DNA of 64,000 bases, taken from assembly GCF_035653575.1 (NCBI RefSeq), contig NZ_DASRBQ010000022.1, positions 1 through 64,000 on the forward strand, in the 5' to 3' direction. Positions 40,942 to 49,261 of the stretch are shown one piece after another (within the stretch, counting starts at the first letter, position 1; each line of letters begins with the position of its first letter). The notes under the pieces were generated by a model. That model saw only the letters and a list, made by a program, of their open reading frames with translations, searched no databases and had not been told where the DNA came from. This stretch comes from Actinocrinis sp035653575 (GTDB taxonomy: Bacteria > Actinomycetota > Actinomycetes > Streptomycetales > Catenulisporaceae). A program made the translations under genes and the position numbers.

Positions 40942-41882
40942 GACCGCTTCCCGATCTCTTCGAGCAGCGCGGGGATCACCGAGAACAGGTCGCCCACCAC
41001 ACCGAAGTCGGCCACCTGGAAGATCGGCGCCTTGGGGTCGGTGTCGATGGCGACGACCGTGCGGGAGCTCTGCATGCCCGCGCGGTGCTGGATCGCGCCG
41101 GAGATCCCGGCGGCGAGGTACAGCTGCGGGGAGACCGTCTTGCCGGTCTGCCCGACCTGGTACTCGCGCGGGTACCACTGCTCGTCGGTCGCGCCGCGAG
41201 AGGCGCCCACCGCGCCGCCGAGGGCGTCGGCGAGCTGTTCGATGAGGCCGAAGCCCTGCGCCGAGCCGACGCCGCGTCCGCCGGAGACCACGGTCGAGGC
41301 CTCGGTGAGCGCCGGGCGCTTGCCACCCTCCAGCGGCGTGCGCGAAACCACCCGCACAGCCCGGTCCTGTTCCTTCGCCTCCACTTCGATCCGCTCCACC
41401 TTCGGCGTCGTCGCGGCGATCTCAGGGCTCGTAGAGTTCGGGCGCACCGTGATCACGACCGTCGCGCCCAGCCCCGCGCTGCGCACCCGCCACGCGCCGG
41501 CGCCCACCGACTGGACCGCGACCGGCCCGGGCTCGATGTCCACCGCGTCGGTGATGATCCCGCAGTCCAGCCGCACCGCCAGCCGGCCGGCGAGCCGCTT
41601 GCCCTCGGGACCGGTGGCGATGAGCACCGCGCACGGTCCCTCCCGCCGGGCGACCTCGGCGAGCAGGCGCGCCTGCGCCGCCGGATCGTCGGCGGCGTTG
41701 TCATACATGTAGACGGCTGCCGCACCGTACGCGCCCAGCCGGTCGATCACCTTCTCGCTCGGATCGCCGCCGACCACCGCGATCGGCTCGCCGAGCCGCC
41801 GGGCCAACGTGAGCAGTTCGAGGGTTGATGTCGCGACGTCGTCGTTCCCGACGCGTTCGGCGAATACCAGGCAGCACGGCAT
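40938..41882 (-). CDS. etfA: Electron transfer flavoprotein, alpha subunit
   Basis: A 314-aa ETF alpha subunit from an ATG behind GAGGA. The FAD-binding signature is complete (VGQTGKTVSPQLYLAAGISG followed by AIQHRAGM) and VADFGVVGDLFSVIPAL closes the fold. With ETF beta it carries electrons from acyl-CoA dehydrogenase to the respiratory chain. It is 15 bp downstream of etfB and overlaps the dehydrogenase start, so the three genes form one redox module. Confidence 0.95.
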   Translation of the reverse strand: MPCCLVFAERVGNDDVATSTLELLTLARRLGEPIAVVGGDPSEKVIDRLGAYGAAAVYMYDNAADDPAAQARLLAEVARREGPCAVLIATGPEGKRLAGRLAVRLDCGIITDAVDIEPGPVAVQSVGAGAWRVRSAGLGATVVITVRPNSTSPEIAATTPKVERIEVEAKEQDRAVRVVSRTPLEGGKRPALTEASTVVSGGRGVGSAQGFGLIEQLADALGGAVGASRGATDEQWYPREYQVGQTGKTVSPQLYLAAGISGAIQHRAGMQSSRTVVAIDTDPKAPIFQVADFGVVGDLFSVIPALLEEIGKRS

Positions 41883-41897
41883 GGCGGGTCCTCAGAG

Positions 41898-42686
41898 CTA
41901 GGGGTGCGGAAGGAGCTTGCGATCGGCCAGGAAGTCGGCCAGCGCCGCGGCCGCGGCGTCCGAATCGGCGATGACCGTGCCCGCGGCGCGGGGCGGCCGG
42001 GCGCTCATCTCGCGCACCGCGGTGGCCGCGCCGGCCAGCCCGGCGAGCGCCGGGTCGAGGCCCAGGTCCGCCAGCGTCCAGACCTGCACCGGCTTCTTGC
42101 GCGCGGCGACGATGTTGCGGAAGGTCGGGTAGCGCGCCTCGCCGATCTGGTCGGTGACCGAGACCAGGGCCGGCAGCGCGACCGCCACCTGCTCGATCGC
42201 GCGGTCGGTGCGCCGGGTGGCGCGCACGGTGCCCGCCTCCAGGCTCAGCTCGGAGACGAACGCCAGCTCGGGCAGCCCGAGCAGTTCGGCGACCATGGAG
42301 GGGACCACCGACATCTCCGCGTCGGTCGAACCCATGCCGCACAGCACGAGATCGAAGCCGCAGCGCTCCGCCGCCGCGGCGAGCACCAGCGCGGTGGTCC
42401 GGGCGTCGGATCCGTGCAGCGCGTCGTCGAGGATGTGGACGGCGTCGTCACCGCCGATGGCCAGGGCCTTGTGCAGGCCGGCGGAGGCCGCGGACGGTCC
42501 CATGGTCACATGGGTGACCTGCTGCGCCAGCCCGGCCTCGGCGAGCCGGACGGCCTGCTCGACGGCGTACTCGTCCAGCTCGGAAAGCTGTCCCTCGACG
42601 CTGTCGCGGTCGAGGGTGAGATCGGCGCGGAAGCCGGCGTCGACGGTGGACGCGGGCACTGACTTGACCAGGCACAGGATCTTCAT
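41898..42686 (-). CDS. etfB: Electron transfer flavoprotein, beta subunit
   Basis: A 262-aa ETF beta subunit, first gene of the five-gene minus-strand operon. The start ATG follows GGGAG. Recognisable segments include MKILCLVKSVPAS, LDEYAVEQAVRLAEAG, VLCGMGSTDAEMSVVPSMVAELLG and RYPTFRNIVAARKKP, matching the AMP-binding and docking regions of the family. It forms a heterodimer with EtfA. The operon promoter must lie between 42687 and the divergent gene at 42938; I could not place it. Confidence 0.95.
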   Translation of the reverse strand: MKILCLVKSVPASTVDAGFRADLTLDRDSVEGQLSELDEYAVEQAVRLAEAGLAQQVTHVTMGPSAASAGLHKALAIGGDDAVHILDDALHGSDARTTALVLAAAAERCGFDLVLCGMGSTDAEMSVVPSMVAELLGLPELAFVSELSLEAGTVRATRRTDRAIEQVAVALPALVSVTDQIGEARYPTFRNIVAARKKPVQVWTLADLGLDPALAGLAGAATAVREMSARPPRAAGTVIADSDAAAAALADFLADRKLLPHP

Positions 42687-42901
42687 CTGCCGGCTCCCTG
42701 TGGACTACGGCGGTATTCCACGACCGTAGCCAGCGGGCCGAATCGCCTACAGGGTCCTGATTCCCGGTCTCGTCGGGACCTTTGTCACTGCCCGGCATGT
42801 GACTGCCGGATCGCGCCGTTCGCCGCACCACGCGCCGTCCGCCGATCGCCGCGACGCCCAGCCGATCACGTGGGATCCGGCTTACGCTGTACGTGATTCA
42901 G

Positions 42902-42916
42902 CTGACGGGTTGTCAG
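42902..42916. promoter_or_regulatory. Inverted repeat CTGAC-N5-GTCAG
   Basis: CTGACGGGTTGTCAG lies 21 bp before the ATG of the small protein at 42938 and about 215 bp upstream of etfB. An almost identical palindrome occurs at 50392-50408. It has the size and symmetry of a TetR-like operator, but the binder is unknown. Confidence 0.45.
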
Positions 42917-42937
42917 GTTGGGGAGGATGGTCCACTG

Positions 42938-43300
42938 ATGGATCCGCTATCGGTCGATGCTCTTACCGCGCTGATCGTGCGAGCCGCGGCCGGCGAAGCT
43001 GGCAAGGGCGCATGGAGCGGCCTGCTCGCGCTCGCACGCCGCGCCTTCAAGCGGTCCCATTCCGCTCAGAACGCACTGGAACAGGCCGCGACGGGCGACC
43101 ACACCGCCGCCGCCCAAACCGCCGAGCACCTCATCGCGCAGGCGCGGCTCGATCCGGCGGTCGCCGAAGCGCTTCGGGCCTGGATGACCGAAACCCTCGA
43201 GCACGCGGGGCAGGTCACCAACACCATCAGCGGCGAGGCACGGATCCACGGGAACGTCGTGCAGGCCCGCGACATCAGCGGCCCGATCACCTTCAACTAG
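42938..43300 (+). CDS. Small helical protein with C-terminal RHIM-like amyloid-signalling motif (Bell-like)
   Basis: A 120-aa protein; ATG 42938 is preceded by GGGGAGGA, 10-12 nt away. Residues 1-90 are predicted mostly helical, starting MDPLSVDALTALIVRAAAGE. The C-terminus reads TISGEARIHGNVVQARDISG and PITFN, a Gly-spaced beta motif with a central VQA that resembles the RHIM-like bacterial amyloid signalling (BASS) motifs of multicellular bacteria. There such motifs sit at the end of small membrane-targeting 'Bell' domains and at the start of partner NLR-type ATPases. No NLR is in the window. Function as a cell-death or immune effector is inference; the family match is from memory of the motif, not a search. 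Confidence 0.65.
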   Translation: MDPLSVDALTALIVRAAAGEAGKGAWSGLLALARRAFKRSHSAQNALEQAATGDHTAAAQTAEHLIAQARLDPAVAEALRAWMTETLEHAGQVTNTISGEARIHGNVVQARDISGPITFN

Positions 43301-43316
43301 CGCGGCGTTTTCGCGC

Positions 43317-44921
43317 TCAGTAGAACCAGCCGGAGAACCACAGCCTCGCGAGCCAGGCGGCGTGGGAAATGGGCTCACCGGTCAGGATCGGGTACAGGTA
43401 CGCGAAGTTCGCCGCCACCGCGATGAGGTATCCGGCGGTGATCGCGACGCCGGTGACACGGCGCCAGCGCGGCGCCCCCTTCTGACCGAGGACGAGGCCG
43501 AGGCAGAGCGTGAGCGTCAGGATGACGAAGGGCTCGAACGAGACCGCGTAGTACGAGTACTGGCTTCGTCCGGCGAACGCGAACCACGGCAGCCATCCCG
43601 CCGCCACGCCCGCGAGCGCGGCGCCGGCCCGCCAGTCGCGGCTGCGCAGCCACCACACCAGGACCGCGGCCAGCGCCGCAATCGCGACCCACCAGATCGC
43701 CGGTGTACCCACGGCCAGCACGTTTTGCACGCAGCCACCGGTCTGCTGGCAGCCGCTCTCCGCGTATTGCGGCGCCGCGTAGTAGAGCCGGACCGGATGA
43801 ATGAGCAGCGGCCAGGTCCACGGCCGCGACTGGTAGGCGTTGGGTGTGGCCAGCGCGACGTTGTACGAGAGCATTTCGCGGTGGTACTCGAACAGTGAAT
43901 ACAGCGCCGAGACGACCGGCGTGCGCACGCCGTGCTGTTGCGCGTAGTACTTGTCCCAGCCGATGTTTGAGGAAAACCAGCCGGTCCACGTCAGGAGGTA
44001 CGCCTCGGCGGCCGTGAACCAGACGATGGCCAGCGTGGACGCGGCGGCACGAACGGACTCGGCCCTGCGCGGGGTCGCTTGCCGCGCCGCATACTCCCAG
44101 CCGATGCTCAGCAACGTGAACCCGATCAGGAAGAACAGGCCATTCCACTTGCACGCGGTCGCAAGACCCAGACAAGCTCCCGCGCCGATGCGCCACCAGC
44201 GCACGCCCTGCGTCGAATTCGGGTCGCGAGCGTCTACGTGATCTGCGGTGGTTGCATTCTGCGGGTGTTGAAGCCGTGCGCGCATCTGGTCCCGATCGGC
44301 GACCAGGCAGCCGAATCCGGCCAACGCCCAGAACATCACGAAGATGTCCAGCATCGCGGTCCGGCTCATCGCCAGCTCGAGGCCGTCGAGGGCGAGCAGC
44401 AGACCCGCGACGCAGCCGAGCAGCGTGGAGCCGGTCATCCGGCGCAGGATCCTGGCCAGGAGCAGGATGCTGAGCGTGCCGACCAGCGCGGTGGCGAACC
44501 GCCAGCCGAACGGGTTGAGCCCGAACAGCCACTCGCCGGCCGCGATCTGGATCTTGCCGAACGGCGGATGCGCGGAGAACTGGCCGCCGTAGACGAAGAT
44601 GTCAGTGGTCTTGCCGCCGGCGATCTCGCTGTCGGTGGAATTGCTGACCGCGTGCTCAGCGCCGAAGCGCAGGATGCCGAAGGCCTGCGGGACGTAGTAG
44701 GTCTCGTCGAACACGACGTCCTGCGGCCTGGCCAGCTCGGCGAACCGGAACCACGCGCCGAGCGCCGTGACCGACAGCGGTCCTGCCCAGCCGCGCACGG
44801 CGGCGTTGGCCGCCAGCGCAGCCACCGCGTCGCGCGGTCCGCCTGCCCAGAGCCGCCGGCGCAGTCGCTTGCCGCCGGCGGCGACGTCCCCGGTCTCGTC
44901 CTCGGTTCCGGTCTCGGTCAC
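43317..44921 (-). CDS. pmt: Protein O-mannosyltransferase (PMT family, GT39)
   Basis: A 534-aa polytopic membrane enzyme that transfers mannose from polyprenyl-phosphate-mannose to Ser/Thr of exported proteins. The catalytic acidic pair is in the first external loop (FDETYY, Asp72-Glu73). About ten TM helices follow, with the conserved HPPFGK loop and a C-terminal Trp-rich segment (SGWFY). Actinobacterial homologues glycosylate secreted lipoproteins. The GTG start has a promoter exactly in leaderless position (44928-44956) and no ribosome site. It is convergent with the small RHIM-like protein (16 bp gap). Confidence 0.94.
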   Translation of the reverse strand: MTETGTEDETGDVAAGGKRLRRRLWAGGPRDAVAALAANAAVRGWAGPLSVTALGAWFRFAELARPQDVVFDETYYVPQAFGILRFGAEHAVSNSTDSEIAGGKTTDIFVYGGQFSAHPPFGKIQIAAGEWLFGLNPFGWRFATALVGTLSILLLARILRRMTGSTLLGCVAGLLLALDGLELAMSRTAMLDIFVMFWALAGFGCLVADRDQMRARLQHPQNATTADHVDARDPNSTQGVRWWRIGAGACLGLATACKWNGLFFLIGFTLLSIGWEYAARQATPRRAESVRAAASTLAIVWFTAAEAYLLTWTGWFSSNIGWDKYYAQQHGVRTPVVSALYSLFEYHREMLSYNVALATPNAYQSRPWTWPLLIHPVRLYYAAPQYAESGCQQTGGCVQNVLAVGTPAIWWVAIAALAAVLVWWLRSRDWRAGAALAGVAAGWLPWFAFAGRSQYSYYAVSFEPFVILTLTLCLGLVLGQKGAPRWRRVTGVAITAGYLIAVAANFAYLYPILTGEPISHAAWLARLWFSGWFY

Positions 44922-44927
44922 CGCGGG

Positions 44928-44956
44928 ATGGTAGGACGCGGCCGCTCGTTCGTCAG
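44928..44956 (-). promoter_or_regulatory. Promoter of pmt, probably leaderless
   Basis: On the minus strand CTGACG (44956-44951), 17 bp, and TACCAT (44933-44928) are followed six bases later by the GTG start at 44921. No Shine-Dalgarno is present. Confidence 0.55.
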
Positions 44957-45024
44957 CCCCCGAACCGTCTGCTGAGGAAGACGCGCAGACAGGCTCGCGG
45001 CGGCGATGAAAGCCCGTGAAAAGG

Positions 45025-45059
45025 GAGACGCCCGGCCGGGAGATCCGGCCGAGCGTCTC
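45025..45059 (-). terminator. Rho-independent terminator of the phosphoesterase operon
   Basis: GAGACGC-C-CGGCCGG pairs with CCGGCCG-A-GCGTCTC around a 5-base loop: two 7-bp stems with one mismatch. On the minus strand it is followed by CCCTTTTC. It lies 60 bp after the phosphoesterase stop. Confidence 0.8.
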
Positions 45060-45118
45060 GGTGCAGCGGTATCAGGTTCCGGCGATCAAGTGATCACCGG
45101 CATCCGTCCGAAGAGGTC

Positions 45119-47884
45119 TCAGTTGTCTGAGTCCGCGGACGGCAGGAAGCCACCGGGCACCTCGTTCGGGGCGTAGATCTTCTTGTCGCCCGGGTACGGC
45201 TTGGTCCAGCCGGTGGTCTGGTAGTAGACGTACCGGTTCATCTGCTCCGGGTTGGCGTAGTCCGGAACGGCGCCCGGACCGGTCAGGTGCTGGTGCGACG
45301 CCCATGCCTTCCACAGGGCCGCCACGGACGCCTCGGCGGACGGCACGGCCGTCGCCGCTACGTTCGCCTTTGCGACGGACGAGGAGGTCTGGCCGGGAGG
45401 CACGTCCGAGCCGCAGGACGGCTGGGGCGAGACGCCGAGGGTCAGCGAGGTCTGGTTCGGTACGGCGTTGAACGGCGCGTAGTTCGGCTTCGAGGTGAAC
45501 GCGTCGGTCATCGGGGTGGCCGCGGAGTCGAGCTGGTTCATCGGGTGGATGCCGAGGATCTGCTCGATGGTGCGGACCATCGTGATCTGCGAGTAGTAGT
45601 GGTCGTCGACGACGCCGTGCTGGGCCCAGGGGCTGATGACCTGGACCGGGGCGCGGTGGCCGTCCACGTGGTCGAGGCCGGCCTGCGAGTCGTCCTCGAC
45701 GATGAAGATTGCCGAGTCCTTCCAGTACTTGCTGTGCGTGATCTCGTCCACGATCTCGCCGGTCGCCAGGTCGTTGTCGGCGACCTGCGCGGCCGGGCTG
45801 GCCGAACCGCCGGTGTGGTCGTTGGACAACCAGAACATGTTCAGGTTGGCCGGGCCGTTCTTCTCGAAGTCCTGCTTCCAGACCTGGGCCTTGTACACGT
45901 CCGGCACCGTGGTGTCGAACAGCGGGAAGCCCGGGACCGACACGGCGTTGAGCGACGGGATCGCCGAGCCGACCTGGATCGGGTAGGCGCTGGGGGCGCC
46001 GGTGGCGGCCATGGTCTTGGCGTCGCAGTAGTAGTTCTGCCAGGTTCCGCCGGCCGGCTTGTTCTCGATCGACTGGAACTCGCCGTAGTCCTTGACGCTC
46101 TTGCCCGCGGCCTGCGCCCCGCTCCAGATGAAGCCGGACTCCTGGTGGCCCAGGACGTCGTTCTCCGTGTCGTAGCTGCGCAGGTACTCACCGGCGGAGG
46201 ACTCGGTGTACTCCGGGTCGTCCGCCTGCATCAGCCAGTTGTGACCCTCGGCGGAGTTCGTGCCCACGTCGTAGAAGTTGTCGTAGAGGCCGAACTGCTG
46301 CGCCAGGGCGTGCTGGTTCGGCGTGACCGCCTCGCCGTACTGGGTCAGCGTGGAGTCGCCGTTGCCCTGCGGAAGGTCGCCGAAGACCTGGTCGTAGGTC
46401 CGGTTCTCCTTGACGATCAGGAACACGTGCTTGATCGTCGAGGGGTCGCCGATCCGCGCCGGGACCGGAACGGGCTTCTTGTTGCCGTTGCCGCTGGCGT
46501 ACTGCACGGAGCCGGGCGTCCAGCCGTTGTACTGGAAGACCTTGCCCGTGTAGCTGCGGATCGCCTGGTCGCTGGGGAGCGTGAACCGGGTCAGGCTGCT
46601 GGTGGTGTCGTGGGTGTTGTGGCCGGCCGCGACGGTCGGGCGCAGCGCGTCGACACCGCGGGTGTTGGCGACCACGATCTGGTTGCCGACCGTGGCCACC
46701 TCCGCCGGGAAGTAGTCGGTCGGCAGCAGGCCCACGTAGCTGACCGGCTCGTGCGCCGAGGTGAAGCGGTAGACCGCCACCGCGTTCGCCCGGCCGAGGG
46801 TCACCAGCAGGCGGCCGTCGGAGGTCAGCGAGATCGCGTCCGGCTCGTAACCGACCGAGGCCTCCGGCCACGGCTGGGTGGAGATCGTCTGGACCACCTT
46901 GTTCTTGGTGGTGTCGATCACCGAGACGGTGTTGCTGTTGGTGTTGGCCACGAACACGGTGCTGCCGGCCGCGTACACCGCGGTCGGGTGCAGGCCGACG
47001 GCGATGCTGCCGACGGCCGCCGACGGGTTCGCCGTGTCGATGACGCTGACCGTACCGGTCGTGGAGGAACCGGTCTGCGGGTTCGCCGGCACGTTGGTGC
47101 CGTAGGAGTTGATGGTCGTGTCGCCGGCGACGGCGGTGCGGCCGCCCTCGTTGCTTACGTAGAGCTTGCCGCCGACCAGGACGATGCCGCGCGGCGCGAT
47201 GCCGGTGTTCCAGCTCTGCTCGATCGCGCCGGTCGCCGCGTTGAGCGCCACGACGCGGTTCTGGCCGTTGACCGCCGCGTACACGGTCGAGCTGTCCGCG
47301 GAGAAGACCGCCTTGGCCGACAGCGCGTGCTCGGCGCCGTTGGCCGGGATCGCGATGTCGACCGGGTTGGACAGCAGGCCGCCGAAGCCCACGTCGAACT
47401 TGGTGTAGCCGTCGGTGCGGCCGATCCACAGCGACTTGCCGTCAGGGGAGTAGGTCGGCGAGGTCTGGCCGACGTCGTTCCCGCTGATCTGCAGGTTCGC
47501 CGTGGTGTTGTGGCCGATGACCTGCTCCACCTGGTAGCTGCGCAGGTCGATGACGACCAGGGCGACGCCGCCGTCGGCGACCGTGGCGGCCACGTGCGTG
47601 CCGTCCGGGCTGACCGTCGCGCCCATGATCTTGCCCTGGTTGATGACCAGCCGGGTGCCGATCGGCTTGATGTACTGGTCGCTCGAGATGACCTCGCCCT
47701 TGCCGGTCAGCTCACTGACATGCTGGGTGCCGAACTGCACGGTCGACGCGTAACCGATGCTGGCACCGGTGAAGACGAGCGCGACCGAGGCCACACCGGC
47801 CTTCGTGAAGCTTCGTCGGCCACGCTGGCCGTCGGGAACACCCTGAGACTTCCCGACAGGCCGTCTACGGCGCGTTACCTGCAT
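45119..47884 (-). CDS. Secreted beta-propeller / phosphoesterase protein
   Basis: A 921-aa exported protein from an ATG behind AAAGGA. An N-terminal basic stretch and hydrophobic segment (AGVASVALVFTGASIGYAS) form a signal or anchor. Residues about 75-440 contain YVTN-type propeller repeats (TVSVIDTANPSAAVGSIAVG, VYAAVNGQNRVVALNAATG). From about 480 a phospholipase C/acid-phosphatase type phosphoesterase domain begins (HVFLIVKENRTYDQVFGDLP, AEGHNWLM, IFIVEDDSQAGLDHVDGHR). Such enzymes cleave phosphate esters outside the cell; the substrate is unknown. It is the third gene after an ABC-2 ATPase and permease, 12 bp from the permease stop, so the exporter may serve it or its product. Plus-strand frames across it are artefacts. 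Confidence 0.88.
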   Translation of the reverse strand: MQVTRRRRPVGKSQGVPDGQRGRRSFTKAGVASVALVFTGASIGYASTVQFGTQHVSELTGKGEVISSDQYIKPIGTRLVINQGKIMGATVSPDGTHVAATVADGGVALVVIDLRSYQVEQVIGHNTTANLQISGNDVGQTSPTYSPDGKSLWIGRTDGYTKFDVGFGGLLSNPVDIAIPANGAEHALSAKAVFSADSSTVYAAVNGQNRVVALNAATGAIEQSWNTGIAPRGIVLVGGKLYVSNEGGRTAVAGDTTINSYGTNVPANPQTGSSTTGTVSVIDTANPSAAVGSIAVGLHPTAVYAAGSTVFVANTNSNTVSVIDTTKNKVVQTISTQPWPEASVGYEPDAISLTSDGRLLVTLGRANAVAVYRFTSAHEPVSYVGLLPTDYFPAEVATVGNQIVVANTRGVDALRPTVAAGHNTHDTTSSLTRFTLPSDQAIRSYTGKVFQYNGWTPGSVQYASGNGNKKPVPVPARIGDPSTIKHVFLIVKENRTYDQVFGDLPQGNGDSTLTQYGEAVTPNQHALAQQFGLYDNFYDVGTNSAEGHNWLMQADDPEYTESSAGEYLRSYDTENDVLGHQESGFIWSGAQAAGKSVKDYGEFQSIENKPAGGTWQNYYCDAKTMAATGAPSAYPIQVGSAIPSLNAVSVPGFPLFDTTVPDVYKAQVWKQDFEKNGPANLNMFWLSNDHTGGSASPAAQVADNDLATGEIVDEITHSKYWKDSAIFIVEDDSQAGLDHVDGHRAPVQVISPWAQHGVVDDHYYSQITMVRTIEQILGIHPMNQLDSAATPMTDAFTSKPNYAPFNAVPNQTSLTLGVSPQPSCGSDVPPGQTSSSVAKANVAATAVPSAEASVAALWKAWASHQHLTGPGAVPDYANPEQMNRYVYYQTTGWTKPYPGDKKIYAPNEVPGGFLPSADSDN

Positions 47885-47896
47885 TGAGTCATTCCT

Positions 47897-49261
47897 TTAG
47901 TGAGAAGGAAGCAGATCAACGTTGCCGTCGAACTGCCACAGCGGGTTCGGCGCAGTCCCATCAGGGGTCTGAACCAGGAAGTAGCCGTTAACTTCCTTCG
48001 GTCCATCGCCGTCGGCGATGTACCGCCCGTTCGCGGTGACGTCGAGCTGGTAGATGGCCTGACCAGTGATCGCGACGCCGGGGATGTGCCAGGTGACCGT
48101 GCAGCGCCAGTCGTTGCCCGGCCCTTCTTGGGCGGCCAGCCCCTCGCTCTTGGCGCACGAGGCCGTCGTCTGCAGCTGCGCCTCGGTGACCGCCGGACGG
48201 TGCAGCTGCTGCTCCTGCAGCCGGTAGAGGTGGCCGAACGCGGTGGCGACCGACTGCTGCACCTTGTCCTGATCGATGCCGGAGCCGGTGGCGCCGGTCG
48301 AGACGGCGAGCAGGCCGATCGTGGCCGCGAGCAGGCCGGCCAGCGGCAGCGCGCCGACGGTCAGGGCCCTGCGCCCGGTGCCGTCGTTGGTGAGGTTCGT
48401 GAAGTCCCGGCGCAGGAACAGCAGGTACGCCAGCGCGGTCGCGACGACGGCCCACGCCAGGCTGACCGCGACCCCGATCAGCAGGGGGCTGAGTTGCTGC
48501 GGCTGGGCGAACAGGCCGTTCCAGGAGATGAAGGCGTAACCCGGCAGCGCCAGGCGTACGGCCACCGGCAGCGGCAGCATCTGCGCCAGCTGCATCGCGA
48601 ACGCGACGATCACCGGCAGCAGCAGGCCCATCGGCGAGCGGCCGAGCGCGACGGATCCGAGCAGCCCGATGGCCGCCAGCGCCAGCGTCGGGGCCAGCGC
48701 GCAGGCCCAGGCGAGCAGGACCTTGCCGGCGGCGTCGCCGGGGGCGAGGGCGTGACCGTCGAGGCCGATCAGGGGCTTGTTACCGACCGCGAGCAGCCCG
48801 CCGACGATGCCGGACGCGACGAGGCCGGCCACGAGCAGCAGGATCACGGTGAGGCTGGCCAGCGCCTTCGCCGCGAAGATGCGGCGGTGCGAGCGGACCG
48901 CGACCAGCAGGTGCCGCCAGGTGCCGAGCCGGTCCTCGGAGGCGAACACGTCGCCGGCCACCAGCGAGGTGAGCAGCGGCAGCGCCCAGGTTCCGGAGAA
49001 GCCGAGGGTCACCAGCGGCCCGGCCCAGCCGGTGGTGTGCATCCAGCGGCCGAAGAGGGTGTCAGAGGGCAGATTGCTCTGCTGGTTGATTCCGAAGACC
49101 GCGATCCCCGGGCCGAGCCAGCAGGCCAGGATCAGGAGCCGTACCCGCCACGGGGAGAACTGCTTGACCAGTTCGAAGCGGTACGCGCGGGAGACCGGGA
49201 CCGGGCTCGCGGCCGGAGGCCGGGCGCCGGCGACAGGTGCTTCGGCGATCGTCGCGGTCAT
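47897..49261 (-). CDS. ABC-2 type transporter permease
   Basis: A 454-aa membrane protein with six or more helices between residues 40 and 330 (LLILACWLGPGIAVFGI, LTVILLLVAGLVASGIVGGLLAV, LAWACALAPTLALAAIGLLGSVAL, ...). The VAGDVFASEDRLGTWRHLL segment is typical of ABC-2 permeases. A C-terminal extracytoplasmic region (about 335-454) contains a pair of Cys residues (ASCAKS, WRCTV). The ATG overlaps the stop of the ATPase (ATGA). Together they probably form an exporter, co-transcribed with the phosphoesterase. Confidence 0.85.
   Translation of the reverse strand: MTATIAEAPVAGARPPAASPVPVSRAYRFELVKQFSPWRVRLLILACWLGPGIAVFGINQQSNLPSDTLFGRWMHTTGWAGPLVTLGFSGTWALPLLTSLVAGDVFASEDRLGTWRHLLVAVRSHRRIFAAKALASLTVILLLVAGLVASGIVGGLLAVGNKPLIGLDGHALAPGDAAGKVLLAWACALAPTLALAAIGLLGSVALGRSPMGLLLPVIVAFAMQLAQMLPLPVAVRLALPGYAFISWNGLFAQPQQLSPLLIGVAVSLAWAVVATALAYLLFLRRDFTNLTNDGTGRRALTVGALPLAGLLAATIGLLAVSTGATGSGIDQDKVQQSVATAFGHLYRLQEQQLHRPAVTEAQLQTTASCAKSEGLAAQEGPGNDWRCTVTWHIPGVAITGQAIYQLDVTANGRYIADGDGPKEVNGYFLVQTPDGTAPNPLWQFDGNVDLLPSH

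Noticed and set aside
45287..47887. 866-codon plus-strand frame opposite the phosphoesterase
   Set aside because: Composition artefact; the minus-strand protein has a signal segment, propeller repeats and phosphoesterase motifs.
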